Source of the DNA: JAICYJ01 sp963766445
Lineage (GTDB): Bacteria > Actinomycetota > Thermoleophilia > Gaiellales > JAICJC01
Reading direction: 5' to 3'
NCBI GenBank assembly: GCA_963766445.1
Contig: CAVXZW010000029.1
Span: 186,001 to 250,000, forward strand
DNA: 64,000 nt
Below the pieces are notes generated by a model. That model worked only from the letters and a program-made list of their open reading frames with translations. It was not told the DNA's origin and made no database searches. The position numbers and the translations under genes were made by a program. Position 1 is the stretch's first letter; every line of letters begins with the position of its first letter. Positions 1 through 7,873 of this stretch are shown here, piece after piece.

Positions 1-579
1 GGTCACCGTCGCGACCGGCGCGGCGTCGTCGCGGAGCATCGCGTCCATCGACACCACCCGCAGGTTGTTCGACCACTTGTTGCTGAAGGAGTGGTCGGCG
101 AGGCTGGTCAGGAACAATCCGACGTTGGTGTTTCCGGCCGGGATCTTCCAGATCGCGGTGCCGTCGTCGGAGGCCGTGTGCAGCTGCGGCTGCGAGGCGT
201 ACGCGAAGTTGTGCAGCCGCGCCTTCATGAAGACGCGGGTATCGGCCGTGGTCGCGTAGTTGACCGTCACCGAGCCCGAGGCGATCGAGACGGTGGGAGG
301 CCCCTGCCACGACCAGAAGGCCAGGTCTCCGGCCTTGACATCGCCACGGGCGAACAGACGCAGCGAGGTCGGCACCGGCACGTCGGCGTCGGCGCACGGC
401 CCCGGTCGGCTGCTGAAGGAGCAGCCCCAGAAGCCGCTGTCGTGGCTCAGCGTCCAGCCATCGATGTTCTTGGAGGTGTCCATGGCCATGTGGTAGGTGC
501 CGGCCAGCGCAGGCGGAGCGATCGCAAGCGGCGCGGCCAGCGCGGCGGCAGAGCAGAGCATCATCAGCAGACGTTTCAC
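1..579 (-). CDS. secreted protein of unknown family, cut by window edge
   Basis: The frame opens at a GTG (577-579) and is still open at position 1, so 193 codons are visible and the C-terminus is missing. The N-terminus is a clear Sec signal peptide: V-K-R, a hydrophobic run, and an ALA-G cleavage site near residue 26. A Shine-Dalgarno AAAGG lies at 591-595. The mature part is rich in Ser, Thr, Trp and small residues and reads like a beta-rich extracellular domain, but I do not recognise a family. It is divergent from the HAD gene that starts at 730. It is probably exported to the cell surface or medium; its function is unknown. Confidence 0.75.
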   Translation of the reverse strand, partial: MKRLLMMLCSAAALAAPLAIAPPALAGTYHMAMDTSKNIDGWTLSHDSGFWGCSFSSRPGPCADADVPVPTSLRLFARGDVKAGDLAFWSWQGPPTVSIASGSVTVNYATTADTRVFMKARLHNFAYASQPQLHTASDDGTAIWKIPAGNTNVGLFLTSLADHSFSNKWSNNLRVVSMDAMLRDDAAPVATVT

Positions 580-716
580 GGAGCCGGGGTCCTTTCGGGC
601 GGAGCGGGTTGACCGCCTCATGGTGATCCCGGGTGCCCGTCACGGATCCAGACCGGATCGTCGCCGAAGCCGTGACGAACCTGTCACGACTGCCGTGACA
701 GATGGCCGCGCGGGAC

Positions 717-722
717 TACCCT
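717..722 (+). promoter_or_regulatory. -10 hexamer TACCCT, leaderless-type
   Basis: TACCCT lies 7 nt before the GTG at 730. It has the same spacing as a -10 hexamer ahead of many other starts in this window, which suggests transcription begins at or next to the start codon. Confidence 0.45.
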
Positions 723-729
723 GCGGCCC

Positions 730-1338
730 GTGGATGCGGTCATCTTTGCGGAGGACGCGCTCGCCCCCGGAGATCGCCTGTGGCGCGACGGGGTGGAGCA
801 CCTGGCCCGCAAGCTGGGCCGGGTCAGGCCGCTCGATCCCGCCACCGTGTCCGACGACCGCTGCGTGGCGCTGCCGCAGCTCGAGTCATGGGCCGGGGAC
901 GAGGTGTCGAGCTGGCGGCTGGAGCTGGCCCGCTTCTACGAGGAGCACATCCCCGTCTACGTGCGCCCCGACCCCGCGCTCAACGGCGCTGTGCGCCAGA
1001 TGTCGGCGGCCGGCGTGCGGATCGCCGCCTGGTCACCCGGCCCGGCCGAGGTGGGCGCGATCGTGAGCCACTTCCTGGGGCTGTCGCGGCGGTTCGAGCT
1101 GGAGCGGGTCGAGGCCAGCCACGCCGGTCCCGTCAACCTGATCGCGGAGCTGGGGCTGGAGCCCCAGGCGGCACTGGTGGTGTCGGCCTCGCCGCACGTG
1201 ATCGCTGAGGCCAAGCACGCCGGCGCGGCCACCGCCGCCGCCGTCTGGACGGGTGGATCCCGCGACGACCTGCTCGCCGTGCTGCCCAGCTACCTGGCCG
1301 AGACCCCCCACGAGCTGCCCGCGCTCGTCGCCGGCTGA
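730..1338 (+). CDS. HAD-superfamily-like protein, catalytic motifs degenerate
   Basis: 202 aa from a GTG preceded by a -10-like TACCCT. The fold of a phosphoglycolate-phosphatase-type HAD protein is recognisable: an N-terminal VIF strand, a helical cap region, a WSPG loop in motif II position, and a C-terminal ALVVSASPHVIAEAKHAG segment matching motif IV. The usual DxD nucleophile motif after VIF is A-E-D, so the nucleophilic Asp is Ala, and the GDS/GDxxxD acid motif is SAS. Catalytic acids are therefore missing, and it may be a binding or scaffold protein rather than a phosphatase. It is convergent with thrB, with which it almost abuts. The fold call is fairly sure; the role is unknown. Confidence 0.65.
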   Translation: MDAVIFAEDALAPGDRLWRDGVEHLARKLGRVRPLDPATVSDDRCVALPQLESWAGDEVSSWRLELARFYEEHIPVYVRPDPALNGAVRQMSAAGVRIAAWSPGPAEVGAIVSHFLGLSRRFELERVEASHAGPVNLIAELGLEPQAALVVSASPHVIAEAKHAGAATAAAVWTGGSRDDLLAVLPSYLAETPHELPALVAG

Positions 1339-2215
1339 TCAGTCGATCGAAACGCCCTGCTCGGCCACCGCGACAACTCGCACCGACGCGCCGCTGAGCC
1401 CGGCAAGGCTCCCGGCCACGCCCTGCTCTGAGCCGGGCAGGCACCAGACGAGCACGCTCGGGCCGGCGCCCGACAGGGTCGTTCCCAGCACGGCGTGGTC
1501 GCCGGCCGCGCGCTCACGTACCGCCGACAGCAGCGGCGCCAGCGGCGCCCGGTAGGGCTCGTGCAGCCGGTCGTCGAGCGCGTCGCGGAGCAGGTCGGCA
1601 TCCCCCGACCCCAGCGCGGCCACCAGCAGGGCGGCCCGCGCGGCGTTGTGCACGGCGTCGCCGTGCGGTACCCGATCTGGCAGCACCGCCCGCGCCTGGG
1701 CGGTCGACAGGCGCTGCTTTGGCACCACCATCACGAACCCGGCGTCCGGGGCGCCAAAGCCGATCGCGGACACCCCGCGGGAGCCGGCCCAGGCCAGCGT
1801 GAGACCACCGTTCAGCGCCGCCGCGACGTTGTCGGGGTGACCCTCCAGCTCGGTCGCCAGGCCCAGCAGATCGCGCGGCGGCCGGTCGTGCCAGGCGTCG
1901 GCGGCCACCAGGCCGGCCACGATCGTGGCCGCGCTCGAGCCTAGGCCGCGCGCGAACGGCACCTCGTTGTGCATGTCGAAGCGACAGGCCGGCCGGATCG
2001 CCGCCTGCGGCCACGAACGCGCGCAGGAACAGGTTGTCCGGGCCGGCCGGAGCCTCACCGGCACCCTCTCCGGTGACCGTCACCTGCATCTCGGCTCCCA
2101 CGGCCGGGCCGATCTCGACCCGGTTTCGGATGTCCAGCGCCAGCGCCAGGCAGTCGAACCCGGGGCCTAGATTGGCCGAGGAGGCGGGCGCGCTCACGAC
2201 CAGCGCGTCAGACAA
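1339..2215 (-). CDS. thrB: homoserine kinase ThrB, one frameshift as sequenced
   Basis: GHMP kinase that phosphorylates L-homoserine, the step before threonine synthase. Residues 1-70 (SAPASSANLGPGFDCLALAL) read from a TTG at 2213-2215. The rest (NEVPFARGLGSSAATIVAGL, the ATP-binding motif, then LEGHPDNVAAALNGG and a late LSGAGPSVL) is in another frame; the join is near 1980-1995. Joined length of about 290 aa is normal for ThrB. The TTG start overlaps the thrC stop by 8 nt, so the two are one operon. Intact conservation on both sides of the shift makes a sequencing indel more likely than decay. Identity is sure. Confidence 0.88.
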
Positions 2216-3254
2216 GCGCAGGCTCCTCGGCGAACGCCAGCTCCTCGAGCCGCTCGACCGCCGGTGGGCAGCGCATGATCTCGGCGCCCTCCTGGCCGGC
2301 CGTGTCGGGATCCTTCAGCCCGTGGCCGGTGAGCACGCAGACCACGCGCGCGCCCGGCTCCACCAGCCCGTCGCGAGCCGCCTCCAGCAGCGCCGCCACG
2401 GAGGCCGCCGAGGCCGGCTCGCAGAACACGCCCTCCTCCTGCGCCAGGAGCCGGTAGGCGGACAGGATGCCCTCATCGGGGATGGCGCGGATGCCGCCGT
2501 GCGACTGCTCGACCGCCTGCAGCGCCTGATCCAGCCGGGCCGGGTTCCCGATCCGGATCGCGGTCGCGACCGTGGTCGGGTTGGGCACCGGCGCCCGCGT
2601 CAGCAGCGGTGCCGCACCGGCCGCCTGGCCCGCCAGCATCCGAGGTGCCACTCCCGACTCACCGAATCCCTTCCAGTAGGCGGTGATGTTGCCGCCGTTT
2701 CCGACCGGCAGGGCCAGCCAGTCGGGCGCGCCGCCCAGCTGCTCGATCACCTCGAAGGCGGCGGTCTTCTGACCCTCCAGCCGGTAGGGGTTGATCGAGT
2801 TGAGCAGCGCCATCGGGCGGCGCTCGACCAGCTCCCGCACCAGCCGCAGCGCGTCGTCGAAGCTGCCCTGCACGGCGATCACGCGGGCGCCGCAGATCTG
2901 GGCCTGAGCCAGCTTTCCGCGGGCGATGGCACCCTCCGGGAGCACCACCGCCAGCCTGATCCCGGCGCGGCCGCAGTAGGCGGCGGCCGAGGCGGACGTG
3001 TTGCCGGTCGAGGCGCAGACGGCGTGCGTCGCTCCCTCCTCGAGCGCCTTGGAGACGGCCATCGTCATGCCACGGTCCTTGAACGAGCCGGTGGGGTTCA
3101 GTCCCTCGTACTTGAGGTACACGTCCAGGCCGGTCAGCGCCGACAGCCGCGGCGCCGGCACCAGCGGCGTCGAGCCCTCCCCCAGCGACACCACCGGCGT
3201 GGCATCGGTGACCGGAAGCCGGTCGCGGTAGCGCTCGATCAGACCGGCGGGCAC
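2208..3254 (-). CDS. thrC: threonine synthase ThrC
   Basis: 348 aa, GTG start at 3252-3254. PLP-dependent fold-type II enzyme converting O-phosphohomoserine to threonine. The PLP lysine is in NPTGSFKDRG near residue 60; CASTGNTSASAAAYCGRAG and PVGNGGNITAYWKGF are the phosphate and cofactor loops. The length fits the short bacterial class without the long N-terminal extension. It sits directly upstream of thrB (8-nt overlap) and 13 nt downstream of the TrkA-type gene, so the four minus-strand genes from 4356 to 1339 may be one transcript. With hom on the opposite strand it completes the route from aspartate semialdehyde to threonine. Confidence 0.95.
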   Translation of the reverse strand: MPAGLIERYRDRLPVTDATPVVSLGEGSTPLVPAPRLSALTGLDVYLKYEGLNPTGSFKDRGMTMAVSKALEEGATHAVCASTGNTSASAAAYCGRAGIRLAVVLPEGAIARGKLAQAQICGARVIAVQGSFDDALRLVRELVERRPMALLNSINPYRLEGQKTAAFEVIEQLGGAPDWLALPVGNGGNITAYWKGFGESGVAPRMLAGQAAGAAPLLTRAPVPNPTTVATAIRIGNPARLDQALQAVEQSHGGIRAIPDEGILSAYRLLAQEEGVFCEPASAASVAALLEAARDGLVEPGARVVCVLTGHGLKDPDTAGQEGAEIMRCPPAVERLEELAFAEEPALV

Positions 3255-3267
3255 AGAGCTTCCAGGG

Positions 3268-3927
3268 CTAGGCGGGCATCAGCTGTTGCTTGAGGTCGTC
3301 CTCGACGTCGGGCTCGAGGATCGCCATCACCAGATCGCCCGGCGCCAGCTGCGTCTCGCCGATTGCGATCTCGGCGCGGCCGTCGCGGGTGACCGAGATC
3401 AGGCGCGAGCGGTTCGGCAGGTTCAGCTCGCGCACGTACTTGCCCGCCGCCGGCGACCCCGAGCCGATCGCGAACTCCACGATCTCGAGGTTCTCGCGCT
3501 TCAGGTCGATCAGGGTGACCAGCTCGTGCTGCGGCAGCTGGTGCTCGATCAGGGCCAGGATCGTGGCCGTGGCCGAGACGGTCAGCGTGATCCCGACCAT
3601 GTCGAAGTGCGGCTGGTTGCGCGGGTCGTTGACGCGCGCGATCACCTTCGGCACCCCGTACTTCTCCTTGGCCACCTGGCAGACGATGATGTTGTCCTCG
3701 TCGTCGCCGGTGACCGCCACCACCAGGTCGGCCCGCTCCACCCCGGCCCGCTCCAGCACGAACAGCTCGGTGGCATCGCCCGGCCGCACCACGTGCTCGA
3801 ACTTCTCCTCGAGCAGCGCGTAGCGGTCGCGGTCGCCCTCGACCAGCGTCACCTCATGCCCCATCTTCATCAGCGTGGAGGTGAGGTTGCTGCCCACCTT
3901 CCCGCCGCCCACGATCAGGATGTACAT
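3268..3927 (-). CDS. TrkA-type potassium-uptake regulatory protein (RCK N + C)
   Basis: 219 aa. N-terminal Rossmann RCK domain with GGGKVG at residues 7-12 and the acidic LVEGD nucleotide-ribose contact, then a C-terminal TrkA_C/RCK_C domain (about 140-216) with SPAAGKYVRELNLP and LAPGDLVMAILEP. Such proteins bind NAD(H) or adenine nucleotides and gate Trk/Ktr potassium channels at the inner membrane face. No channel subunit is in the window. The second, shorter RCK gene starts upstream with a 3-nt gap, so the pair is probably co-translated and may form a heteromeric ring. Family is sure; which channel it serves is not visible. Confidence 0.88.
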   Translation of the reverse strand: MYILIVGGGKVGSNLTSTLMKMGHEVTLVEGDRDRYALLEEKFEHVVRPGDATELFVLERAGVERADLVVAVTGDDEDNIIVCQVAKEKYGVPKVIARVNDPRNQPHFDMVGITLTVSATATILALIEHQLPQHELVTLIDLKRENLEIVEFAIGSGSPAAGKYVRELNLPNRSRLISVTRDGRAEIAIGETQLAPGDLVMAILEPDVEDDLKQQLMPA

Positions 3928-3930
3928 CGG

Positions 3931-4356
3931 TTAGGTGTCATCCGTCATGCGGCCGGGAGTCGCGCAGATGGCCTCGGTCATGATGTCGATCGAGCGCGAC
4001 GTCGGGCACACCGTCTGCAGCCCCAGCGTGTCGTAGAACGCCGCACGGGCCGGGTCGAGCACGCGCGTGACCACGCACGGGCAGTCGAACCGCTTGCGCG
4101 CGATCTGCGCGATCACGATGTTGGTGTTGTCGCCGTCGGTGCAGACCACGCAGGCGTCGGCGGTGCCGATGCCGCCCTCGACCAGCACCTCGGTGTCGAG
4201 GCCGTGGCCGTGCACGAAGCGTCCCGGCCACGACTCGGGCAGCCGCTGAAGCGCCTCGGGGTCCTCGTCGATCACGGACACGTCATGCCCGTCATCGGAC
4301 ATGTTCCTGGCAATCGACGAGCCGACCCGCCCGCAGCCAACGATCAATAGCTTCAT
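3931..4356 (-). CDS. TrkA-N (RCK) domain protein, single domain
   Basis: 141 aa, ATG at 4354-4356. Only the NAD-binding RCK_N domain is present: GCGRVG at residues 7-12, DEDPEAL at the end of strand 2, CTDGDNTNIVIAQIA for the central sheet. There is no TrkA_C domain, unlike its downstream partner, with which it is separated by 3 nt. It resembles the first half of tandem TrkA proteins, so the pair may act as a split TrkA. A -10-like TACGCT lies 6 nt before the ATG. It is divergent from hom. Confidence 0.85.
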   Translation of the reverse strand: MKLLIVGCGRVGSSIARNMSDDGHDVSVIDEDPEALQRLPESWPGRFVHGHGLDTEVLVEGGIGTADACVVCTDGDNTNIVIAQIARKRFDCPCVVTRVLDPARAAFYDTLGLQTVCPTSRSIDIMTEAICATPGRMTDDT

Positions 4357-4362
4357 GGGATT

Positions 4363-4368
4363 AGCGTA
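4363..4368 (-). promoter_or_regulatory. -10 hexamer TACGCT before TrkA-N gene
   Basis: TACGCT read on the minus strand ends 6 nt before the ATG at 4356. This is leaderless spacing and probably drives the trkA-trkA-thrC-thrB run. Confidence 0.45.
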
Positions 4369-4431
4369 CTAGGTGCTGGAACGCGGGTGCGACCGCTTGG
4401 CTGCGCCGGTTTTCGGTATCGTGCCGCGGTC

Positions 4432-5727
4432 GTGACCAGCACCTCACCCATCAGGATCGGACTGCTCGGATACGGCACGGTCGGCTCCGCCGTGGACCGG
4501 CTGCTGCGGGACAGCGCCGAGTCGATCGAGCGAGTCACCGGCCAGCCGGTCGAGGTGGCCGCGGCGCTGGTGCGCGATCCCGCCCGCCACGCCGACGCGC
4601 CGGACGGCGTGCTCACGACCGACTTCTCCCGGCTGCGCGACGATCCCACCATCAGCGTCGTGGCCGAGGTGATGGGCGGCATCGAGCCCACCCGCGAGTA
4701 CGTGCTGGCGCTGCTCGGCGCCGGCAAGTCGGTGGTGTCGGCGAACAAGCAGCTGCTGTCCCAGCACGGCGACGAGCTGTTCGGCGCGGCCGAGCGAAAC
4801 GGCGTGCAGCTGCGGTTCGAGGCCAGCGTCTGCGCCGCGATCCCGGTCGTGAAGGTGCTGCGCGAGTCGATGATCGTGACCAACGTGCACCGGATCGACG
4901 GCATCGTCAACGGCACCACCAACTTCATCCTGACGCGCATGATCCAGAGCGGCGCCCCCTACGCCGAGGCGCTGGCCGAGGCGCAGGCGCTGGGCTACGC
5001 GGAGGCCGACCCGACCGAGGACGTGACCGGCGCCGATGCCGCCGCCAAGATCGCCATCCTGGCTTCGATCGCGTTCCACACGCGGATGCGGCTGGAGGAG
5101 GTCGATCACGTCGGCATCAACCTGCTCGACCTGGCCGACGTGGAGCACGCGGCCGAGCTCGGGTACGCGGTCAAGCTGATCGCATCGGCGTGGCGGTCGG
5201 GCGGCGAGGTGGCGGCACGGGTGCATCCCTGCCTGCTGGCCGCGAACCACCCGCTGGCGGCCGTGGACGGCGCCTTCAACGCGGTGATGCTGCAGGGCAG
5301 CTCGATCCGCGAGGTGATCCTGGAGGGGCCCGGCGCCGGCGGCGAGGAGACGGCCACGGCCGTGATCGGCGACGTAGTCGCGGTGATCGGCACGCAGGGC
5401 ACCGGCTTCCTGCAGCACGACGTCCACTACCGGGACGTCGGCCGGTTCCCGCCCGGCCGGCTGCAGAGCCCCTGCTACCTGCGCTTCACCGTCGATGACA
5501 CGCCCGGCGTGCTGGCGCAGGTGGCACAGCAGCTGGCCGACCACAACGTGTCGGTGGCGCAGGTCGTCCAGCACCCGGGCGAGGCCGGCGTGCACATCGT
5601 GATCCTCACCCACCGCGCCGCCGAGGGCGACGTGCGCGCCGCCGCCGACGGCGTGGCGGCGAAGGGCTTCAGCCGCACCGCGCCGGTGCTGCTGCCGGTG
5701 CTCGAGCGCCACGCCGACGCGACCTGA
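4432..5727 (+). CDS. hom: homoserine dehydrogenase with ACT domain
   Basis: NAD(P)H-dependent reduction of aspartate semialdehyde to homoserine, the branch point to threonine and methionine. I chose the GTG at 4432 because TATCGT lies 9 nt upstream and the protein then starts directly before the Rossmann GYGTVG (residues 13-18); an in-frame GTG at 4387 would add 15 poorly conserved residues. Conserved segments are GGIEPTREYVLAL, VSANKQLL, GTTNFILTRM and the catalytic EADPTEDVTGADAAAK. The C-terminal 85 residues are an ACT domain (FTVDDTPGVLAQVAQ), the usual site of threonine feedback. The gene ends 13 nt from the convergent permease gene. Confidence 0.94.
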   Translation: MTSTSPIRIGLLGYGTVGSAVDRLLRDSAESIERVTGQPVEVAAALVRDPARHADAPDGVLTTDFSRLRDDPTISVVAEVMGGIEPTREYVLALLGAGKSVVSANKQLLSQHGDELFGAAERNGVQLRFEASVCAAIPVVKVLRESMIVTNVHRIDGIVNGTTNFILTRMIQSGAPYAEALAEAQALGYAEADPTEDVTGADAAAKIAILASIAFHTRMRLEEVDHVGINLLDLADVEHAAELGYAVKLIASAWRSGGEVAARVHPCLLAANHPLAAVDGAFNAVMLQGSSIREVILEGPGAGGEETATAVIGDVVAVIGTQGTGFLQHDVHYRDVGRFPPGRLQSPCYLRFTVDDTPGVLAQVAQQLADHNVSVAQVVQHPGEAGVHIVILTHRAAEGDVRAAADGVAAKGFSRTAPVLLPVLERHADAT

Positions 5728-5740
5728 GCGGCCAGGCTGG

Positions 5741-7691
5741 TTACTGCGGCACGGGCACCGCGTGTGCCGCCTCGACCGCCTCCTCCGACGGGAAGTGCGT
5801 CACGATCACGCGGCAGGGTGCCTTGCGCAGGACGAAGTCGACGGTGCGGCCGAAGAACGCCTCCTGGCGGTTCACCGCCAGCCGCCGCTTCTCCGGCGAT
5901 CCGATCACGATCAGCGTCGCGCCCTCGTCGATGACCGCGTCGACGATCGCCCGGCCCGGGTTGCGCGTGCGCACCACCACCCCCCGGAACTCGATGCCGT
6001 AGTCCGACGCCAGCGAGCGCGCCATCTCCTGCACCTCGGCCACAGCCCGGTCGCGCTCGGGCAGCTCGGTGTCCAGGCGGATCCTGCACCGGCACGTAGA
6101 TGGCGCTGACCGCGACCACCGGCGCGCCCGTCTCGGTCGCCAGCCGGCAGGCGGTCGCCGTCACCTCCTCGGCCAGCTCGCCCGGTTCCTCCAGCGGCAC
6201 CACGATCGGCCCGCTGGGCAGCTCGACGGCCTCCTCGGGCGGCGGTGCGCCAGGCTCGTAGCGCTCCATCAGCGGGATGCCCGCGCGCACGCGCACCATC
6301 GTGTAGACGCCCAGACCGACGATCATCCACAGCACCCCGACGTCGCGGGCGCCCGGATGGGTGCCGAGCGCGATCACCCAGGCGGCGAACGCAGTGACCG
6401 CTCCGGCCACCGCCGTCACCGGGATCAGCCGGCCCCGGATCCAGACGTTGCCGTGCATCATGAACGGGCGCGGCATGTCCGGCTCGGTGATGCGCAGCCA
6501 CACGATCGAGGCATTGGCCAGCCCGAAGGCGATCAGGATGCCGAAGCTGTAGATCGAGGCCAGCGACAGCACCTCCTCGCCCTGGAACAGCGCCGCCACG
6601 ATCACGGACGCCGACGCCAGCAGCCCCACCCCAAGCAGCGCGAAGGTCGGCTGCAGCGACCGCCGGTTCCGCTTCGCGAACCGGCCCGGTAGCTCCAGCC
6701 GCTCGCCCATCGCAACCGACAGCCGCCCCGCCCCCGAGAAGCTGGTGGTGATCGCCAGCACTAGGATCAGCGAGGCGGTCACGCCCACGATGAACCGCGC
6801 CGCGGTGGCCGCGGTGCTGCCGAACTCGTTGCCGACTGCGGTCGCCAGCCCCAGCATCGGCGCGTCCAGCCAGCGCGTGGTCAGCTCGCTCGCGTACCCG
6901 GCGGGCTCCGACGGGTCACGATGCGAGGGAAAGGCCGAGATCGCCGCCGTGGCCACCGCGGCGTAGACCAGGATCACCGTGAACACCGACGAGCGGATGC
7001 TGTCGGGCACGGACTTCTCGGGCCGCTTGGCCAGGCCCGCCAGCCCGGTCACCTTCTCCAGGCCGGTGAACCCGATCATGGCGATCGGCAGCGCGAAAGC
7101 CAGCGAGTTCCAGGTCGGCTTCGTGCCCAGGTCGATGTTGTTGGTGAGCGCCGTCCAGTCGAACAGCAGCATCAGTCCCATCAGCCCCAGCCCGGCCTGC
7201 ACCACCAGGTCGAGCACGGCCAGCACCACGCTGGCCATGTACACGTTCGTGCGGCGGGCGATGCGGGCCGCCGTGATCACGAGGATCAGCAACACGGCCA
7301 GCAGCTCGCTCTGGTCGGCCGAGAGCGTGTCCTGCCCGATCGCGCCCAGCACGTAGTGGGGCAGGAACAGCGCCGCCAGCGAGATCGAGATCACGTAGTC
7401 GAGCACCGTCGCCCAGCCGGCGATGAATCCCACCAGGTCGTTGAACGCGCGGCGGGCGAACGTCGAGGCGCCGCCCGGCTCGGGGATCGTGGCTGCGCCC
7501 TCGGCGTACGCGGCGGCCGTCAGCGCGAAGATCAGGCCGGCCGCCAGGAACACCGCCGGCGTCAGCGACAGGGCGTAGACGGCGGTGATGCCGAGCGCGT
7601 AGTAGAGCGAGCTGCCGATCTCGCCGTACGCCATCGCGTACAGGGCCGGCGCGCCCAGGAACCTGCCGAGAACGGGGATCTTGCGTGCCAC
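5741..7691 (-). CDS. APC-family amino acid permease with C-terminal UspA domain, one frameshift
   Basis: About 650 aa when joined. The N-terminal 450 residues are a twelve-segment APC transporter (YGEIGSSLYYALG as first helix, GGASTFARRAFND after helix 2, GFTGLEKVTGLAGLA in the central region), expected to import or exchange amino acids or polyamines across the inner membrane. The tail (EFRGVVVRTRNPGRAIVDAV, LIVIGSPEKRR, FVLRKAPCRVIVTHFP) is a universal-stress-protein-like domain. The frame changes near 6075-6085 between the two parts; both halves are well conserved, so an indel error is likely. It is paralogous to the gene at 7873-9873. Substrate is not predictable. Confidence 0.82.
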
Positions 7692-7714
7692 TGCGGCTCA
7701 GATTAGATGACCGG

Positions 7715-7873
7715 TCACCCGCGCGTCGCCCGCAGGCGCAGGATGCCCAGCAGCAGGAACACCGCGGCCTCGAGGTATCCCACCTGCCCGCCGCCGTGGA
7801 CGGTGGTGACGACGGCCAGCGCCACCCCCAGCACCACGAAGGCGACTGCCAGCACCCTGTTTACGCGCAGCAT
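7715..7873 (-). CDS. 52-aa two-helix membrane protein
   Basis: Small gene between the two permeases. The ATG (7871-7873) shares one base with the TGA of the upstream permease (TGATG), a classic translational-coupling overlap, and the stop lies 23 nt before the next permease start. The protein has a basic start (MLRVNR), a hydrophobic helix (LAVAFVVLGVALAVVTT), a short HGGGQ turn and a second helix (EAAVFLLLGILRL) ending in RATRG. This looks like a hairpin membrane peptide, possibly a small subunit or regulator of the permeases. No family is recognised; the overlap and membrane pattern are the evidence. Confidence 0.6.
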   Translation of the reverse strand: MLRVNRVLAVAFVVLGVALAVVTTVHGGGQVGYLEAAVFLLLGILRLRATRG

